A stretch of 64,000 nucleotides of DNA. Source: an uncultured Planctomycetales bacterium. Lineage in GTDB: Bacteria; Planctomycetota; Planctomycetia; Pirellulales; Thermoguttaceae. Every line of letters starts with the position of its first letter. Within the stretch, counting starts at the first letter, position 1. The notes under the pieces were generated by a model. That model saw nothing but the letters and a program-made list of their open reading frames with translations. It was not told where the DNA came from and searched no databases. The stretch is taken from positions 33,049 through 97,048 of the forward strand of contig CALARR010000430.1 in the NCBI GenBank assembly GCA_937889015.1, written 5' to 3'. Made by a program: the position numbers and the translations under genes. Positions 1 to 9,305 of this stretch are shown one piece after another.

Positions 1-1670
1 ACCATCTGCTCGAATCGCACGATTCGTTCTACATCGGCTCCGACGCCTTCTACACGTTCTTGATCCGCAGCGGCGTGTGGTGGATCCGCCAGAAGCAGCG
101 CGACCCCGCAACGTTCCTGGAAGACCTGGAAGAGGCCCAGGCGCGGATCTTGAAAGGCAAGTTCCCCGACTACACCATGGACCAGTTCGTGGCCATGCTG
201 GACTATTTCGGGGAATCGCCCTACATCGTTCGCTCCAGCTCGCTACTGGAGGACGCCTACGGCAACGCCTTTGCCGGCAAGTACGACAGCGTGTTCTGCG
301 TGAACCAGGGCTCGCGCGAGCAGCGTTTGCAGGCCCTGCTGGACACCGTGCGCCTGGTCTACGCCAGTGCCATGAGCGAAAAGGCCCTGCGCTATCGCGT
401 AGGCCGGGGCCTGCTGGACCGCGACGAGCAAATGGCCCTGCTCATCCAACGCGTCTCCGGCGATCGCTATCGCGACAAGTTCTTCCCCCAGATCGCCGGC
501 GTCGGCTTCTCCTTCAATCCCTATGTCTGGTACAAGGACATCGATCCCCACGCGGGCGTGATCCGGCTGGTGTTTGGGCTGGGTACCCGGGCCGTGGATC
601 GGGCCGACGACGACTACACGCGGCTGGTCGCCTTGAACGCCCCATGGCGCCGGCCGGAGAGTAATTTCGACGAGGTCTGCGAGTACTCACAGCACCGCGT
701 GGATTATCTGGACCTGAGCGCCAACCGGCTCCTGTCCGGCCATTTTTGGGACCTGCTGAAAGAAGGCCTGGACTTGCCTTTGAAGATGGTCGCCTCCTGT
801 GAGCGGCCATCCCCGCCCGGCGAGGTCACGCCGAACCACGTGCTGACCTTTGACGGACTCTTGTCGCGCACCCCGTTTGTGGAGGACATGCGCGAGATCC
901 TGCAGACCCTCGGCCAGGCCTACAACACGCCGGTGGATATCGAGTTCACCGTCAATTTCCTCACGCCGCAGCAGTACAAGATCAATCTCCTGCAATGCCG
1001 GCCTCTGCCGGTCCAGGGCATGGACAGCCCCAGCCTGCCCGAAATCCAGGTCCGCGACGAAGACCACATCGTGCAGTCCCACGGGGCGATCATCGGCCCC
1101 AGCCGGCTGGTCAAAATCAATCGCTTCATCTATGTCGTTCCATCGCTCTATGGCGAGCTGCCCCTTGCGCAACGCTACGAGGTGGCTCGATTGCTGGGCC
1201 GCGTCAATCAGGCCATCGCCGACGACAATGCGACCAACATGCTGCTCGGACCGGGCCGCTGGGGTACGTCCAGCCCGGACCTGGGAATCCCCGTACATTT
1301 CTCCGAAATCAGCCGGGTCGCGGTGCTCTGCGAGATCGTGACCATGCGCGAGAACCTGATTCCCGACGTGTCGTTGGGGACCCATTTCCTCAATGAGCTG
1401 GTGGAGATGAACATCCTCTACATGGCCCTCTTTCCCAAAGAGCAGGGCAACTACCTCAACGAGCGGTTCTTCCTGGACGCGCCCAACCGGCTGCTGGAAC
1501 TGGTGCCCGACGCCGGCCGCTGGCAGGACACGGTGCGCGTGGTCGATACGGATAAGGTGCTGCGCCCCGAGCAGCAAGTACTGCTCCTGGCCGACGCGGG
1601 CCAGCAGGAGGCGCGGATCGTGATCGCCGAGTCTCAGGTGCCGCCGCCTGCACGACGAGCCCGCGCCTGA
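1..1670 (+). CDS. PEP/pyruvate-binding domain protein (5'-truncated by window edge)
   Basis: The reading frame is open from base 3 to the TGA at 1668-1670 and runs into the left window edge, so the N-terminus is missing; a TTG at 60 is not the true start. The visible part of about 555 residues resembles the ATP-grasp-like PEP/pyruvate-binding domain (PPDK_N) of PEP synthase and pyruvate phosphate dikinase. Signs are the YIVRSSSLLEDAYGNAFAGKY stretch, which carries the family's S-S-x-x-x-E-D nucleotide-binding pattern, and a closing INLLQCRPL strand typical of this domain. No phosphohistidine or PEP-utiliser domain follows, so a full PEP synthase is unlikely. The probable role is nucleotide-dependent phosphotransfer on an unknown substrate. 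It converges with the Lon-N-like gene across an intergenic inverted repeat. Confidence 0.85.
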   Translation, partial: HLLESHDSFYIGSDAFYTFLIRSGVWWIRQKQRDPATFLEDLEEAQARILKGKFPDYTMDQFVAMLDYFGESPYIVRSSSLLEDAYGNAFAGKYDSVFCVNQGSREQRLQALLDTVRLVYASAMSEKALRYRVGRGLLDRDEQMALLIQRVSGDRYRDKFFPQIAGVGFSFNPYVWYKDIDPHAGVIRLVFGLGTRAVDRADDDYTRLVALNAPWRRPESNFDEVCEYSQHRVDYLDLSANRLLSGHFWDLLKEGLDLPLKMVASCERPSPPGEVTPNHVLTFDGLLSRTPFVEDMREILQTLGQAYNTPVDIEFTVNFLTPQQYKINLLQCRPLPVQGMDSPSLPEIQVRDEDHIVQSHGAIIGPSRLVKINRFIYVVPSLYGELPLAQRYEVARLLGRVNQAIADDNATNMLLGPGRWGTSSPDLGIPVHFSEISRVAVLCEIVTMRENLIPDVSLGTHFLNELVEMNILYMALFPKEQGNYLNERFFLDAPNRLLELVPDAGRWQDTVRVVDTDKVLRPEQQVLLLADAGQQEARIVIAESQVPPPARRARA

Positions 1671-1733
1671 GAACGCACGCGCCAGAACTCGCCACCGCCG
1701 ATCGGCGCAATCCGGCAAGGCGAGATCCGTTGC

Positions 1734-1850
1734 TTCTGTTGCGGAACGCCGCTCTGAGATCGGTCATTCTGAAGCGTAGCGAAGTATCCGCCCGGTTCGC
1801 GGTCCTTCGCTGCGATCCGGATGCCCCGGCGTGGACGTTCCGCAACAGAA
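1734..1850. repeat. MITE-like intergenic inverted repeat, 15-bp perfect ends
   Basis: TTCTGTTGCGGAACG (1734-1748) is the exact reverse complement of bases 1836-1850, giving a 117-bp element with 15-bp terminal inverted repeats. The interior holds a second palindrome (AGCGTAGCGAAG near 1775 against CTTCGCTGCG near 1806). This resembles the interspersed 'cattctga-gcgaagcgaag' intergenic repeats seen in many environmental bacterial genomes. It lies between two convergent genes and could also act as a bidirectional terminator. Confidence 0.6.
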
Positions 1851-1852
1851 TC

Positions 1853-2545
1853 TCAGTTGCTGCTGAAGGTGGGCGGAAAGGGCGTTTCCACCACAGCCCG
1901 CTCGACGGTCCGCTTCAGGTGAGCCAGCAACCGCTGGCAGCGGCGGTGCACGTTGAATTCCGACAGCAATCGCTGCTTCTCATCCAGGTTGATATCGAGC
2001 ATATAGGCAATGATGTCGGTCAGAATGCCCAGCGGCAAATCACCGTCCAGCAACTGATCGATCTGCTCCTGCGCCTGCGGCAGCCGGGGAAGCGATTCCA
2101 AGAGGGTCGCACGCAGGCCTTGCCGCAGCTTCCGGTGCAAAGTCTCGTCGTCCGGGTAGACGTCTTCGCACAACTCGACATGAACCTCGCGAAACGACTT
2201 GCGGGGCTCTAGCTCCGCCACCAGGCGCACACGCTGCACCCCCAAGAGCAACAGATTGAAGGCCCCGTTCTTCAGCTTGTGATGCGTGGTGATCTGGCTC
2301 AGGCAGGCGATCGGCTGCACGGCCGGCCGACCCTCGTAGTCCTTTTCCCAGCCTGGCGCCAGACGCCCCATGACGATCAACCGGTCTGTGGTCAACGCTT
2401 CCGCCAACAGCTCCCGGTACCGCGGCTCGAAAATGTGCAGCGGCTGCATCACATGCGGAAAGAGCACCAGATTGGGTAGCGGAAACAACCGGGCCGTGCC
2501 CGTGAAGTTCTGCAAAAACGCTTGTGGCTCTTCGAAAGAGGACAT
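1853..2545 (-). CDS. Lon N-terminal-domain-like (substrate-binding) protein
   Basis: This 230-residue protein matches the stand-alone Lon substrate-binding (LON/PUA-like) family. The N-terminal LFPLPNLVLFPHVMQPLHIFEPRY stretch is diagnostic: the family signature is P-L-x-x-x-V-x-F-P-x-x-x-x-P-L-x-I-F-E-x-R-Y. The C-terminal third is helical and charged. There is no AAA+ or protease domain, so it does not act as Lon itself. Stand-alone members are usually annotated as LON peptidase substrate-binding proteins of unclear role, perhaps in protein quality control. It is followed on the same strand by a DUF309 gene upstream. Confidence 0.85.
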   Translation of the reverse strand: MSSFEEPQAFLQNFTGTARLFPLPNLVLFPHVMQPLHIFEPRYRELLAEALTTDRLIVMGRLAPGWEKDYEGRPAVQPIACLSQITTHHKLKNGAFNLLLLGVQRVRLVAELEPRKSFREVHVELCEDVYPDDETLHRKLRQGLRATLLESLPRLPQAQEQIDQLLDGDLPLGILTDIIAYMLDINLDEKQRLLSEFNVHRRCQRLLAHLKRTVERAVVETPFPPTFSSN

Positions 2546-2640
2546 GGCGTGGAGATTGTCTAGGATGGTTGAAGGGGGTCAGGAGAAACGGGGCAGGCCA
2601 CTGGGGCGGCAGCGAGGGAGGCGAGTACACCGGGATACGC

Positions 2641-3021
2641 TCATTGGCGCTGGACCTCTGGGGACAAGCAGATCACGGGGCGGTGGCCGTCCGGCGGTCT
2701 CGGCTGCCCAGATGCGTGCGGTGACACGCACTGGGTCATCTGCCCCAGGAAGGCATCCACATCCAACCCCAAATACCAGGGGCGATAGTCCGCCAGGTAC
2801 TTCCGGCAGCCGGCCAATAGCTTGGTCGCGCCGTGCATGTTGCCGCGATCCAAGTGGTGCAAAGCCACGGCCGCCTGAATCAGCCCCTTGTAGAACAGTC
2901 GCGCCGGCCCCTGCGAAGCGATCCACAAGTCCTCCCAGATCTCGTGGCTTTCAAAGTAGTCCCGCCGATTGAATCGCGCGATTCCCTGCAAATACAGCGG
3001 TTCGTACTGCGTCACAGACAC
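2641..3021 (-). CDS. DUF309 family protein
   Basis: This is a 126-residue protein. The FNRRDYFESHEIWEDLW segment (about residues 17-33) carries the DUF309 hallmark: a short repeat-like helix with H-E-x-x-E, followed by a conserved FYKGLIQAAVALHHL helix and a G-A-x-K-L-L helix. The family is small, all-helical and of unknown biochemical function. The proline-rich C-terminal 25 residues are not part of the domain. The gene is on the same strand as the Lon-N-like gene and about 95 bp upstream of it, so co-transcription is possible. Confidence 0.8.
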   Translation of the reverse strand: MSVTQYEPLYLQGIARFNRRDYFESHEIWEDLWIASQGPARLFYKGLIQAAVALHHLDRGNMHGATKLLAGCRKYLADYRPWYLGLDVDAFLGQMTQCVSPHASGQPRPPDGHRPVICLSPEVQRQ

Positions 3022-3326
3022 CCGACCTCGCTATACCTGAGCCCCCCTTGGTTCGGCCTGTGGAAATTATAGGTTGAATCCATACCGCAGGCCACTTTGT
3101 CGCGTCCCAGGTCGACGCAGCCCAACGGCCGGAATACTTGACACTTCGGCGTAACCCCGGGAGAATGCGGCTGTTCGGCGGGAATCGAGGGTGGCCGCCA
3201 GACGCTTCGTTCCGGCAATAGGCGTCAGCCGACGCCCACCTCCAGAAGTTCTTCCGGGGCTGCCCGACCGCCCCCCGTGGGCATACACTCCTCCAGCGGT
3301 ACTCGACTGACACGCACTCATAAGGA

Positions 3327-3989
3327 ATGGGGATGGCGGTCCCGGCCGAAGGCAAGCGACAGGCATCCAAGGTCGTTCGGCAACTTGCCCGGACTTATCC
3401 CGACGCGACCTGCGCGCTGCATTTCTGCACCCCGCTGGAGCTGCTGGTGGCCACAATCCTCTCGGCCCAATGCACCGACGTACGTGTGAACCAGGTGACC
3501 GCCCGGCTCTTCGCCAAGTATCGCCGTGCGGCGGACTATGCGACTGCCGCGTCACGGGAACTGGAAAGCGAGATCCAGAGCACCGGCTTCTTCCGCAACA
3601 AGGCCAAGAGCATCAAGGGCTGCTGTCAGGCATTGCTGGACCGTTTCGACGGCCAGGTCCCGCAGGAACTGGAGGCCCTGGTCGAGCTTCCCGGCGTGGG
3701 GCGAAAGACGGCCAACGTGGTCTTGGGAACCGCATTCGGCATTGCTTCCGGAGTGGTGGTGGACACTCACGTTTCGCGTCTCAGCCAGCGATTGGGGCTC
3801 ACCGCCCAGCGCGATCCTGTGGCGATCGAAGAAGACCTCATGGCAATCCTGCCGCGCAAGGAGTGGATCGATTTCAGCCACCGCATGATCCACCATGGCC
3901 GTCAGATCTGCGCGGCGCGCAAACCCAAGTGCAGCGTCTGTCCCATGCTGGAATTCTGTCCGCAACGCGGCGTCACGGCCCACGACTGA
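3327..3989 (+). CDS. nth: Endonuclease III (DNA glycosylase/AP lyase)
   Basis: Base-excision repair enzyme that removes oxidised pyrimidines and cleaves the abasic site. All signatures are visible in the 220 residues: the helix-hairpin-helix LPGVGRKTANVVLG with catalytic Lys127, catalytic Asp146 in VDTHVSR, and a complete [4Fe-4S] motif C-x6-C-x2-C-x5-C at Cys195, 202, 205 and 211. The length is normal for the family. A second in-frame ATG at 3333 sits 6 nt after AAGGA and may be the real start. dcd begins 17 nt downstream, suggesting co-transcription. Confidence 0.96.
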   Translation: MGMAVPAEGKRQASKVVRQLARTYPDATCALHFCTPLELLVATILSAQCTDVRVNQVTARLFAKYRRAADYATAASRELESEIQSTGFFRNKAKSIKGCCQALLDRFDGQVPQELEALVELPGVGRKTANVVLGTAFGIASGVVVDTHVSRLSQRLGLTAQRDPVAIEEDLMAILPRKEWIDFSHRMIHHGRQICAARKPKCSVCPMLEFCPQRGVTAHD

Positions 3990-4006
3990 GAGAGCAAGGA
4001 GTGGCC

Positions 4007-4579
4007 ATGGTCCTTTCCGGACACGAGATCAAGCAACGGCTGGGCAGCGATATCGTCATCGATCCCTTCGACGACAGCCGGCTCAATCCCAATAGCTACA
4101 ACCTGACGCTGCACAACGAGTTGATGGTCTACGAGGAGTTGATCCTCGACATGCGCAAGGCCAATCGCGTGCGGCGGATGGCTATCCCTCCGGAAGGCCT
4201 GATGCTCAACGCCAACCAGCTCTACCTGGGCCGCACCGCCGAACGGACCGAGACCCACAACCTCGTGCCGATGATCGAGGGCCGCTCGTCGATCGGGCGT
4301 CTGGGACTCTTTGTCCACGTGACGGCCGGGTTCGGCGACGTGGGCTTCTGCGGCTACTGGACCTTGGAGATGTTCGCGGTGCAGCCGATCCGGATCTATC
4401 CGGGCGTGGCCATCTGCCAGATCTTCTACCACGACATCCGCGGTCCGTTCACCGAGTACGCCAGCGACAAGTACCAGCACAACAGCGACATTCAGCCCAG
4501 CCTGCTGTTCAAGGAACTCAACCCCGACTGCGGCGCCGATCCCCAGAAGAAGCTGCCCTTTGGCATCGAAACGCCCTAG
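4007..4579 (+). CDS. dcd: dCTP deaminase
   Basis: Converts dCTP to dUTP (or dUMP in bifunctional members) for thymidylate synthesis. The 190-residue protein carries the family motifs: LNPNSYNLTLH near the N-terminus, EGRSSIGRLGLFVHVTAGFGD with the phosphate-binding R-S-S-x-x-R and the water-activating region, then GYWTLEMF with the catalytic Glu, and a C-terminal KYQHNSDIQPS lid segment. The start is chosen at ATG 4007 because AAGGAG (3996-4001) precedes it by 5 nt; an in-frame GTG at 4001 overlaps that site. It directly follows nth. Confidence 0.94.
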   Translation: MVLSGHEIKQRLGSDIVIDPFDDSRLNPNSYNLTLHNELMVYEELILDMRKANRVRRMAIPPEGLMLNANQLYLGRTAERTETHNLVPMIEGRSSIGRLGLFVHVTAGFGDVGFCGYWTLEMFAVQPIRIYPGVAICQIFYHDIRGPFTEYASDKYQHNSDIQPSLLFKELNPDCGADPQKKLPFGIETP

Positions 4580-4700
4580 CGCCTCTTCCAGAGCGTCTCT
4601 GCCGGCAGACAGTCGCTGAAAGAGGCCCTGGAGTCAATCTGGCCGCGTGCGGCCTCCCGGCCGCTCAGGCTGGCCGCGAAGGTCTCCTCGATCGCGTCTC

Positions 4701-6917
4701 TTACGTGCGTCGCGGTTTCAAGACCACGCACCCCAACGGCGGCAACACCACCTCCAGAGAGGCCGGCCGGCCGTGGGCGCTGAGCGGTTGGGCCATCACT
4801 CCCGGCCCGTTGCCCAGATTGCTCCCGCCGTAGTAGGACGAGTCGCTGTTGAAGACTTCCTCGAACCAGCAGGCCTCGGGCACGCCGACACGGTGCCGAG
4901 TCCTGGGAACCGGCGTGAAGTTGCTGCAGACGACCAGGTAGTCCTTCGAGTCTTTGGCGCGGCGGATCCAAGCCAGGGTGCTCTCGTCGTGGTTGTGGCA
5001 GTCGATCCAGTCGAAGCCGTGGCCGTCGAAATCCAGCTCGTGCAGGGCCCGCTCGCGGCGGATCAGGCGATTCAAGTCGCCGACGCACTTCTGCAGGCCG
5101 CTGTGCGACGACCATTGCAGCAGATCCCATTGCAGGCTCGTGTCGAAATTCCACTCGTTCCACTGGCCAAACTCGCTGCCCATGAACAAGAGCTTCTTGC
5201 CCGGATGCGTCCACATGTAGCTGAACAGCAGACGCAGGTTGGCGAAGCGCTGCCAGAGGTCGCCGGGCATCTGCCCCAACAGCGATCCCTTGCCATGCAC
5301 CACTTCGTCGTGCGACAGCGGCAGCGTGAAGTTCTCGTGGAAGGCGTAGATCAGGCTGAAGGTCAGTTGATCATGGTGGAACTTGCGATGGATCGGATCG
5401 AGCCGAGCGTAGCGCAGCGTATCGTTCATCCAGCCCATGTTCCACTTGAGGCTGAATCCCAGGCCGCCCACATAGGTTGGCCGCGAGACGCTGGGCCAGG
5501 CGGTCGATTCCTCGGCGATCGTCAGCACGCCAGGATGCTGCAGGTGGGCCTGCTCGTTGAATTGCTTCAGGAGATTGATCGCCGGAAGGTTCTCGCGCCC
5601 GCCGAATTCGTTGGGAATCCAGTCCCCTTCCTCGCGGCTGTAGTCCAGATAGAGCATCGAGGCCACGGCGTCCACGCGCAGCCCATCGATGTGATACTTG
5701 TCCAGCCAGAACAGCGCGTTGGCGATCAGGTAGTTGCTGACCTCATGTCGGCCGTAGTTGAAGATCATCGTGCCCCAGTCGCGGTGCTCGCCCTGACGCG
5801 GATCGGCGTGCTCGTAAAGGGCCGTGCCGTCGAAATGCCGCAAGCCGTGCGAATCGCGCGGGAAGTGGGCCGGCACCCAGTCGAGAACCACGCCGATCCC
5901 GTTCTGGTGGCACACATCCACAAAGTACATGAAGTCCTGCGGCGAACCGTAGCGCGAAGTGGCCGCAAAATAGCCCACCGTCTGGTAGCCCCAACTGGCC
6001 GAAAGCGGATGCTCGCTGATGGGCAGCAGTTCGAGGTGCGTGTAGCCCATCTCCTTGCAGTACTCGACCAGTTGATGGGCCAACTCACGGTAGCTCAGCC
6101 AGCGATAGGGCTCGTCGCCCGGCCGACGCCAACTCCCCAGGTGCACTTCATAGAACGACAGCGGCTGTTCCAGCCAGTTGGTGCTCTGCCGATGGGTGAG
6201 CCACTCGGCATCGTGCCAATGGTAGCGGGACAGGTCGGCCACCTTGCTGGCGGTGCGTGGCGGAACCTCGGCGGCGAAGCCGACCGGGTCGGACTTCTCG
6301 CACACGTTCTCGTGATGGCGAATCTGGTACTTGTAGAGCGTACCTTCGCCCAGACCGGGAACGAACAGCTCCCAGAAACCGCTGGGGATGTGCTTGCGCA
6401 TCGGATGGCGCCGACCATCCCAGGAATTGAAGTCGCCGATGATGCTCACCGCCGTGGCGTTTGGCGCCCAGACAGCGAAATTCACGCCATCCACGCCGTC
6501 GATCGTCCGCAACTGGGCCCCCAGCTTGTCGTACAAACGCCAGTGCCGACCTTCGTTCAGCAGGTGCATGTCATAGTCGGTCAACAGATGCGGAAATGCG
6601 TACGGGTCGTGCATCACCACTCTCCTGCCACCCTCGTCGGCAGCCTGAATCATGTAACGGAGATTTTGTTCCCCGTCCGGACAGGGACAAATCGCCTCGA
6701 ACAACCCCGCGGGGTGAATCCGCCGCATGGGACGCGCCTGCTGCTGGTGGGCCGCATCCAGAACCCAGGCTTGCGACAGGTGCGGCAAAAAGGCGCGAAC
6801 GGCCAACGCCCGTCGGCCCGACTCTTCCACCGCATGGGGGCCCAACAACTCAAATGGATTCTCGTGTCGCCCCTCAACCAATTGACCAATACTATGCAAT
6901 GCCACCGTGGTTCGCAC
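4701..6917 (-). CDS. glgB: 1,4-alpha-glucan branching enzyme
   Basis: Introduces alpha-1,6 branches into glycogen. At 738 residues it has the full bacterial architecture: an N1 beta-sandwich domain (about 1-125), a CBM48-type N2 domain (about 140-225, GVNFAVWAPNATAV), the GH13 (beta/alpha)8 barrel (about 250-620) and a C-terminal beta domain. Catalytic residues are in place: nucleophile Asp416 in DGLRVDAVASMLYLDYSR, acid Glu469 in TIAEES, and His536-Asp537 in LPLSHDEVVHGKGS. It stands alone, without glgA, glgC or glgX in the window. Glycogen branching as housekeeping storage metabolism is the confident reading. Confidence 0.97.
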   Translation of the reverse strand: MRTTVALHSIGQLVEGRHENPFELLGPHAVEESGRRALAVRAFLPHLSQAWVLDAAHQQQARPMRRIHPAGLFEAICPCPDGEQNLRYMIQAADEGGRRVVMHDPYAFPHLLTDYDMHLLNEGRHWRLYDKLGAQLRTIDGVDGVNFAVWAPNATAVSIIGDFNSWDGRRHPMRKHIPSGFWELFVPGLGEGTLYKYQIRHHENVCEKSDPVGFAAEVPPRTASKVADLSRYHWHDAEWLTHRQSTNWLEQPLSFYEVHLGSWRRPGDEPYRWLSYRELAHQLVEYCKEMGYTHLELLPISEHPLSASWGYQTVGYFAATSRYGSPQDFMYFVDVCHQNGIGVVLDWVPAHFPRDSHGLRHFDGTALYEHADPRQGEHRDWGTMIFNYGRHEVSNYLIANALFWLDKYHIDGLRVDAVASMLYLDYSREEGDWIPNEFGGRENLPAINLLKQFNEQAHLQHPGVLTIAEESTAWPSVSRPTYVGGLGFSLKWNMGWMNDTLRYARLDPIHRKFHHDQLTFSLIYAFHENFTLPLSHDEVVHGKGSLLGQMPGDLWQRFANLRLLFSYMWTHPGKKLLFMGSEFGQWNEWNFDTSLQWDLLQWSSHSGLQKCVGDLNRLIRRERALHELDFDGHGFDWIDCHNHDESTLAWIRRAKDSKDYLVVCSNFTPVPRTRHRVGVPEACWFEEVFNSDSSYYGGSNLGNGPGVMAQPLSAHGRPASLEVVLPPLGCVVLKPRRT

Positions 6918-7041
6918 GCCTTCTTCCTCCCAATGCGTTGTCTATCCGTACCGCCCGCGAGTTCCTGTCCGCGGTCTTTCCTGGTGTTAACACCTGACGT
7001 AGCAATGAATTGCGTTCGTGAATAAGCCTCGAGCCGGTCTT

Positions 7042-7617
7042 TCACCCCGGAGCCGTGGTCAGTCGCCGCACGCCCCGCTTACTCATCCACAGGCGGAACA
7101 ACACCCTCACCCGCGCCGCGAACTGCCCCCACGTCCCCATGGATTGGGTGGGACCCAGCATCAGAAGCCCATTCCGCCAGACGTGCTTCTCGACCCGTTT
7201 CGGTCCCTGCGGCAAGGCATGCCGTGAGTCGACCCGCCAGCGGCGGAAATCAACCCGGTGGAACTGCATGGCTCGATCCAGTCGCTGCCACAGGTCGCAG
7301 TCCTTGATCGGTACCATCTGTCCGTAGTATTCCCAGCGCCACCCGTTGGCTTTCCACTCGGGCAATCCAAAACAGATCCCTTGTCTGACGTAACTCGATG
7401 CAAAAACAACGGTTACATCAGAAGGTCGATTCAGGGATTCCAACGCTCGGATGAGCGTGAGCAACTGCAAACGCTCGCCGGACAGGTTCGGCTCGGCATC
7501 CGTGGCCTCAAATCGTTCGTCGTTTTCCGTCGACTCCAGCGTGAACCGCCACCACCCCGGCTCTCCTTCCCGACCTACTTGGGAAAATAGCAGGTAATGC
7601 GGTGTCGAACTCGTCAT
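7042..7617 (-). CDS. RNase HI-fold protein lacking catalytic residues
   Basis: A 191-residue protein whose first ~135 residues align by eye with RNase HI through SSYVRQGI...LPEWKANGW...KDCDLWQRLD, matching the DSQYVRQGI...W...RGW...NVDLWQRLD core of the E. coli enzyme. The acidic metal ligands are gone: positions equivalent to D10, E48 and D70 are Gln13, Gln51 and Ala73, and the D134-bearing segment after the KGH equivalent is replaced. Nuclease activity is therefore unlikely. A role in binding RNA/DNA hybrids or as a scaffold is possible (inference). The C-terminal 55 residues are basic. It heads a minus-strand run with the AnmK-like and amidotransferase-like genes upstream. Confidence 0.7.
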   Translation of the reverse strand: MTSSTPHYLLFSQVGREGEPGWWRFTLESTENDERFEATDAEPNLSGERLQLLTLIRALESLNRPSDVTVVFASSYVRQGICFGLPEWKANGWRWEYYGQMVPIKDCDLWQRLDRAMQFHRVDFRRWRVDSRHALPQGPKRVEKHVWRNGLLMLGPTQSMGTWGQFAARVRVLFRLWMSKRGVRRLTTAPG

Positions 7618-8018
7618 AGTTGATATTTACAGTCTCCGGATGCACACCCCAACTTGTTACTACAAGCCGAAAAGACGCCAGCTATTGCGTCTCAGGTAAG
7701 TAATGCCGTGAGGCCGACCATCGGGAGGCCGGTTTTCCCGGGCAACGGCCGGGACAGCCACGACATTCCTTTTCTGACACCCAATAATTCCAGGCCGAGG
7801 GCCCAGACTCGCCTTGAGTGATTTTACTCATCGGCAGCCGCGACCTACACTCCCCAGCTTATCCGCGCTACTCAAGTTCTTCCCCGCCGGCATTCGGCGC
7901 GCGGACCCTCAAATAGCGCAGATCCCTTGCGAAGCTTCGTTCGCTCGGAGGGTGAAGGGCAACTCTAGGCCGAAGTCTGACCGCCGATCGCGCGACACCG
8001 CGGGTGCCTTGGCCGACT
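7618..8018. other. Intergenic region, no gene seen
   Basis: About 400 bases between the RNase HI-like gene and the AnmK-like gene. On the minus strand it would be the leader of the RNase HI-like gene. A short hairpin, AGACGC...GCGTCT followed by TTTTC (minus strand, around 7671-7694), looks like a weak terminator. No ORF with convincing protein character was found. Confidence 0.4.
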
Positions 8019-9290
8019 TCACCCGGCCGCCCGCACGTCTCGGCCGAGTAGATGGGTCCCTAACTGGACGGGCAGGGGACTGCTGCCACCGCGTCCCGGC
8101 GTCAAACGCCCTAACACGCCGCAAACGCTGGCCCCCGTGATTGCCGACCCGTTCGCCGGCATCCGGTGCAAGTACATCCACGCCAAAACAGCGGCACAGG
8201 CTGGTTCCAGAAGCTCGCCAGACCCCAACACGTCGTCGATCCGCAGGATCGGCAGGTCCGGCACGCGCGTTTGTATCTCCCGCAGCAGCATGCCGTTGTG
8301 CTGCCCTCCGCCGGTCACGACGATCTGCTCGACGGGCGGCTCGTCGGGCAGGCGCCGATGGAGCGATTGGCTGACCACCTCAGCCAAGAAATGCGTGGCG
8401 GTACACAACAGATCCCGCACACTCCACCCGGCTTCGACTGCCTTGGGCATGGCCTCGCCAAGAAAGCGTTCGGGCCGCACTCCGCGCGGATGCCAGCGGG
8501 GCAAGGGACGCTCGAAATAGGGATCGCTCAGCCAATGCCGCAGGAGTTCGGGAACGCGCCGTCCCTGAACCGCCAGACGCCCGCCCGGATCGAACCGGCT
8601 TTGGCCCGACGTAAGGCGTTGGGCCAGAAGGTCTAAGATCCGCATGCCCGGCCCGGCGTCAAAGGCCAGTATCCGGCCGATGGCATTGGAGACCGACGCC
8701 GCCGGCAGGTAACTGATGCGCACGGTCTGGCCTAGATCCAGAAGCGCGCGGCTCGTGCGCGAATCGTGCAGCAGCATCCATTGCGGCAAAGCAGAAAGGG
8801 GCCCTCCTTGGCCATTCTGCGCCAAATCCCTGGCAGGAAAAGCATCGATCACGTCGATCTGGCAAAGTTCGGCCAAGCGCGCCGGATCGCACAGTCCCAG
8901 GTATCCGCTGCTGGCCCCCGGCTGCTGCCCCGACAACCACAAACCGGGGTCCTGCACCCCCAGGGCCGTGACGCGCGACGCTTCGATCTGGGCCATCTGC
9001 AGCAGTCGGGTGGCCAGGTCGGCTTCCGCCACCGTCAACTGTTCGCGCAGAGTCGTGATCGAGACCAGCGGACAATGGGGATTGTTTCCGACGTGCGCAA
9101 ACAGGCCCGCGGTCTCCTCGGCGATCTTGACCTGAGCGCTGGCCAAGATCGCCGGTCGCAACCCGCCGGGCGTATCGCCCAATTCGATCAACACACCGCC
9201 CACCTCCCGGCACTGCGAGGAGACGGCCAGCCCCAACCAAACATGGCGTGGCCCGGTGTGCGCGTGGTCCAATCGGTACCGAGGACCCAT
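8019..9290 (-). CDS. Anhydro-N-acetylmuramic acid kinase-like protein, altered active site
   Basis: This 423-residue protein belongs to the AnmK (sugar kinase/ASKHA) family. It shows SNAIGRILAFDAGPGM, VVTGGGQHN (family: G-G-G-x-H-N) and the segment ARDLAQNGQGGPL, equivalent to the R-D-x-A-x-G-G-Q-G-A-P-L stretch with the catalytic Asp. Other expected motifs are missing: the N-terminal GTSxDG ATP-binding loop reads SSQCRE, and the HGQT sugar-binding motif reads QDPG. A normal kinase for recycling anhydro-muramic acid is therefore doubtful; this looks like a divergent or inactive paralogue. It begins 15 bp after the stop of the amidotransferase-like gene, so the two are probably co-transcribed. 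Confidence 0.75.
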   Translation of the reverse strand: MGPRYRLDHAHTGPRHVWLGLAVSSQCREVGGVLIELGDTPGGLRPAILASAQVKIAEETAGLFAHVGNNPHCPLVSITTLREQLTVAEADLATRLLQMAQIEASRVTALGVQDPGLWLSGQQPGASSGYLGLCDPARLAELCQIDVIDAFPARDLAQNGQGGPLSALPQWMLLHDSRTSRALLDLGQTVRISYLPAASVSNAIGRILAFDAGPGMRILDLLAQRLTSGQSRFDPGGRLAVQGRRVPELLRHWLSDPYFERPLPRWHPRGVRPERFLGEAMPKAVEAGWSVRDLLCTATHFLAEVVSQSLHRRLPDEPPVEQIVVTGGGQHNGMLLREIQTRVPDLPILRIDDVLGSGELLEPACAAVLAWMYLHRMPANGSAITGASVCGVLGRLTPGRGGSSPLPVQLGTHLLGRDVRAAG

Positions 9291-9305
9291 GGTCGATCCT
9301 CGTTT

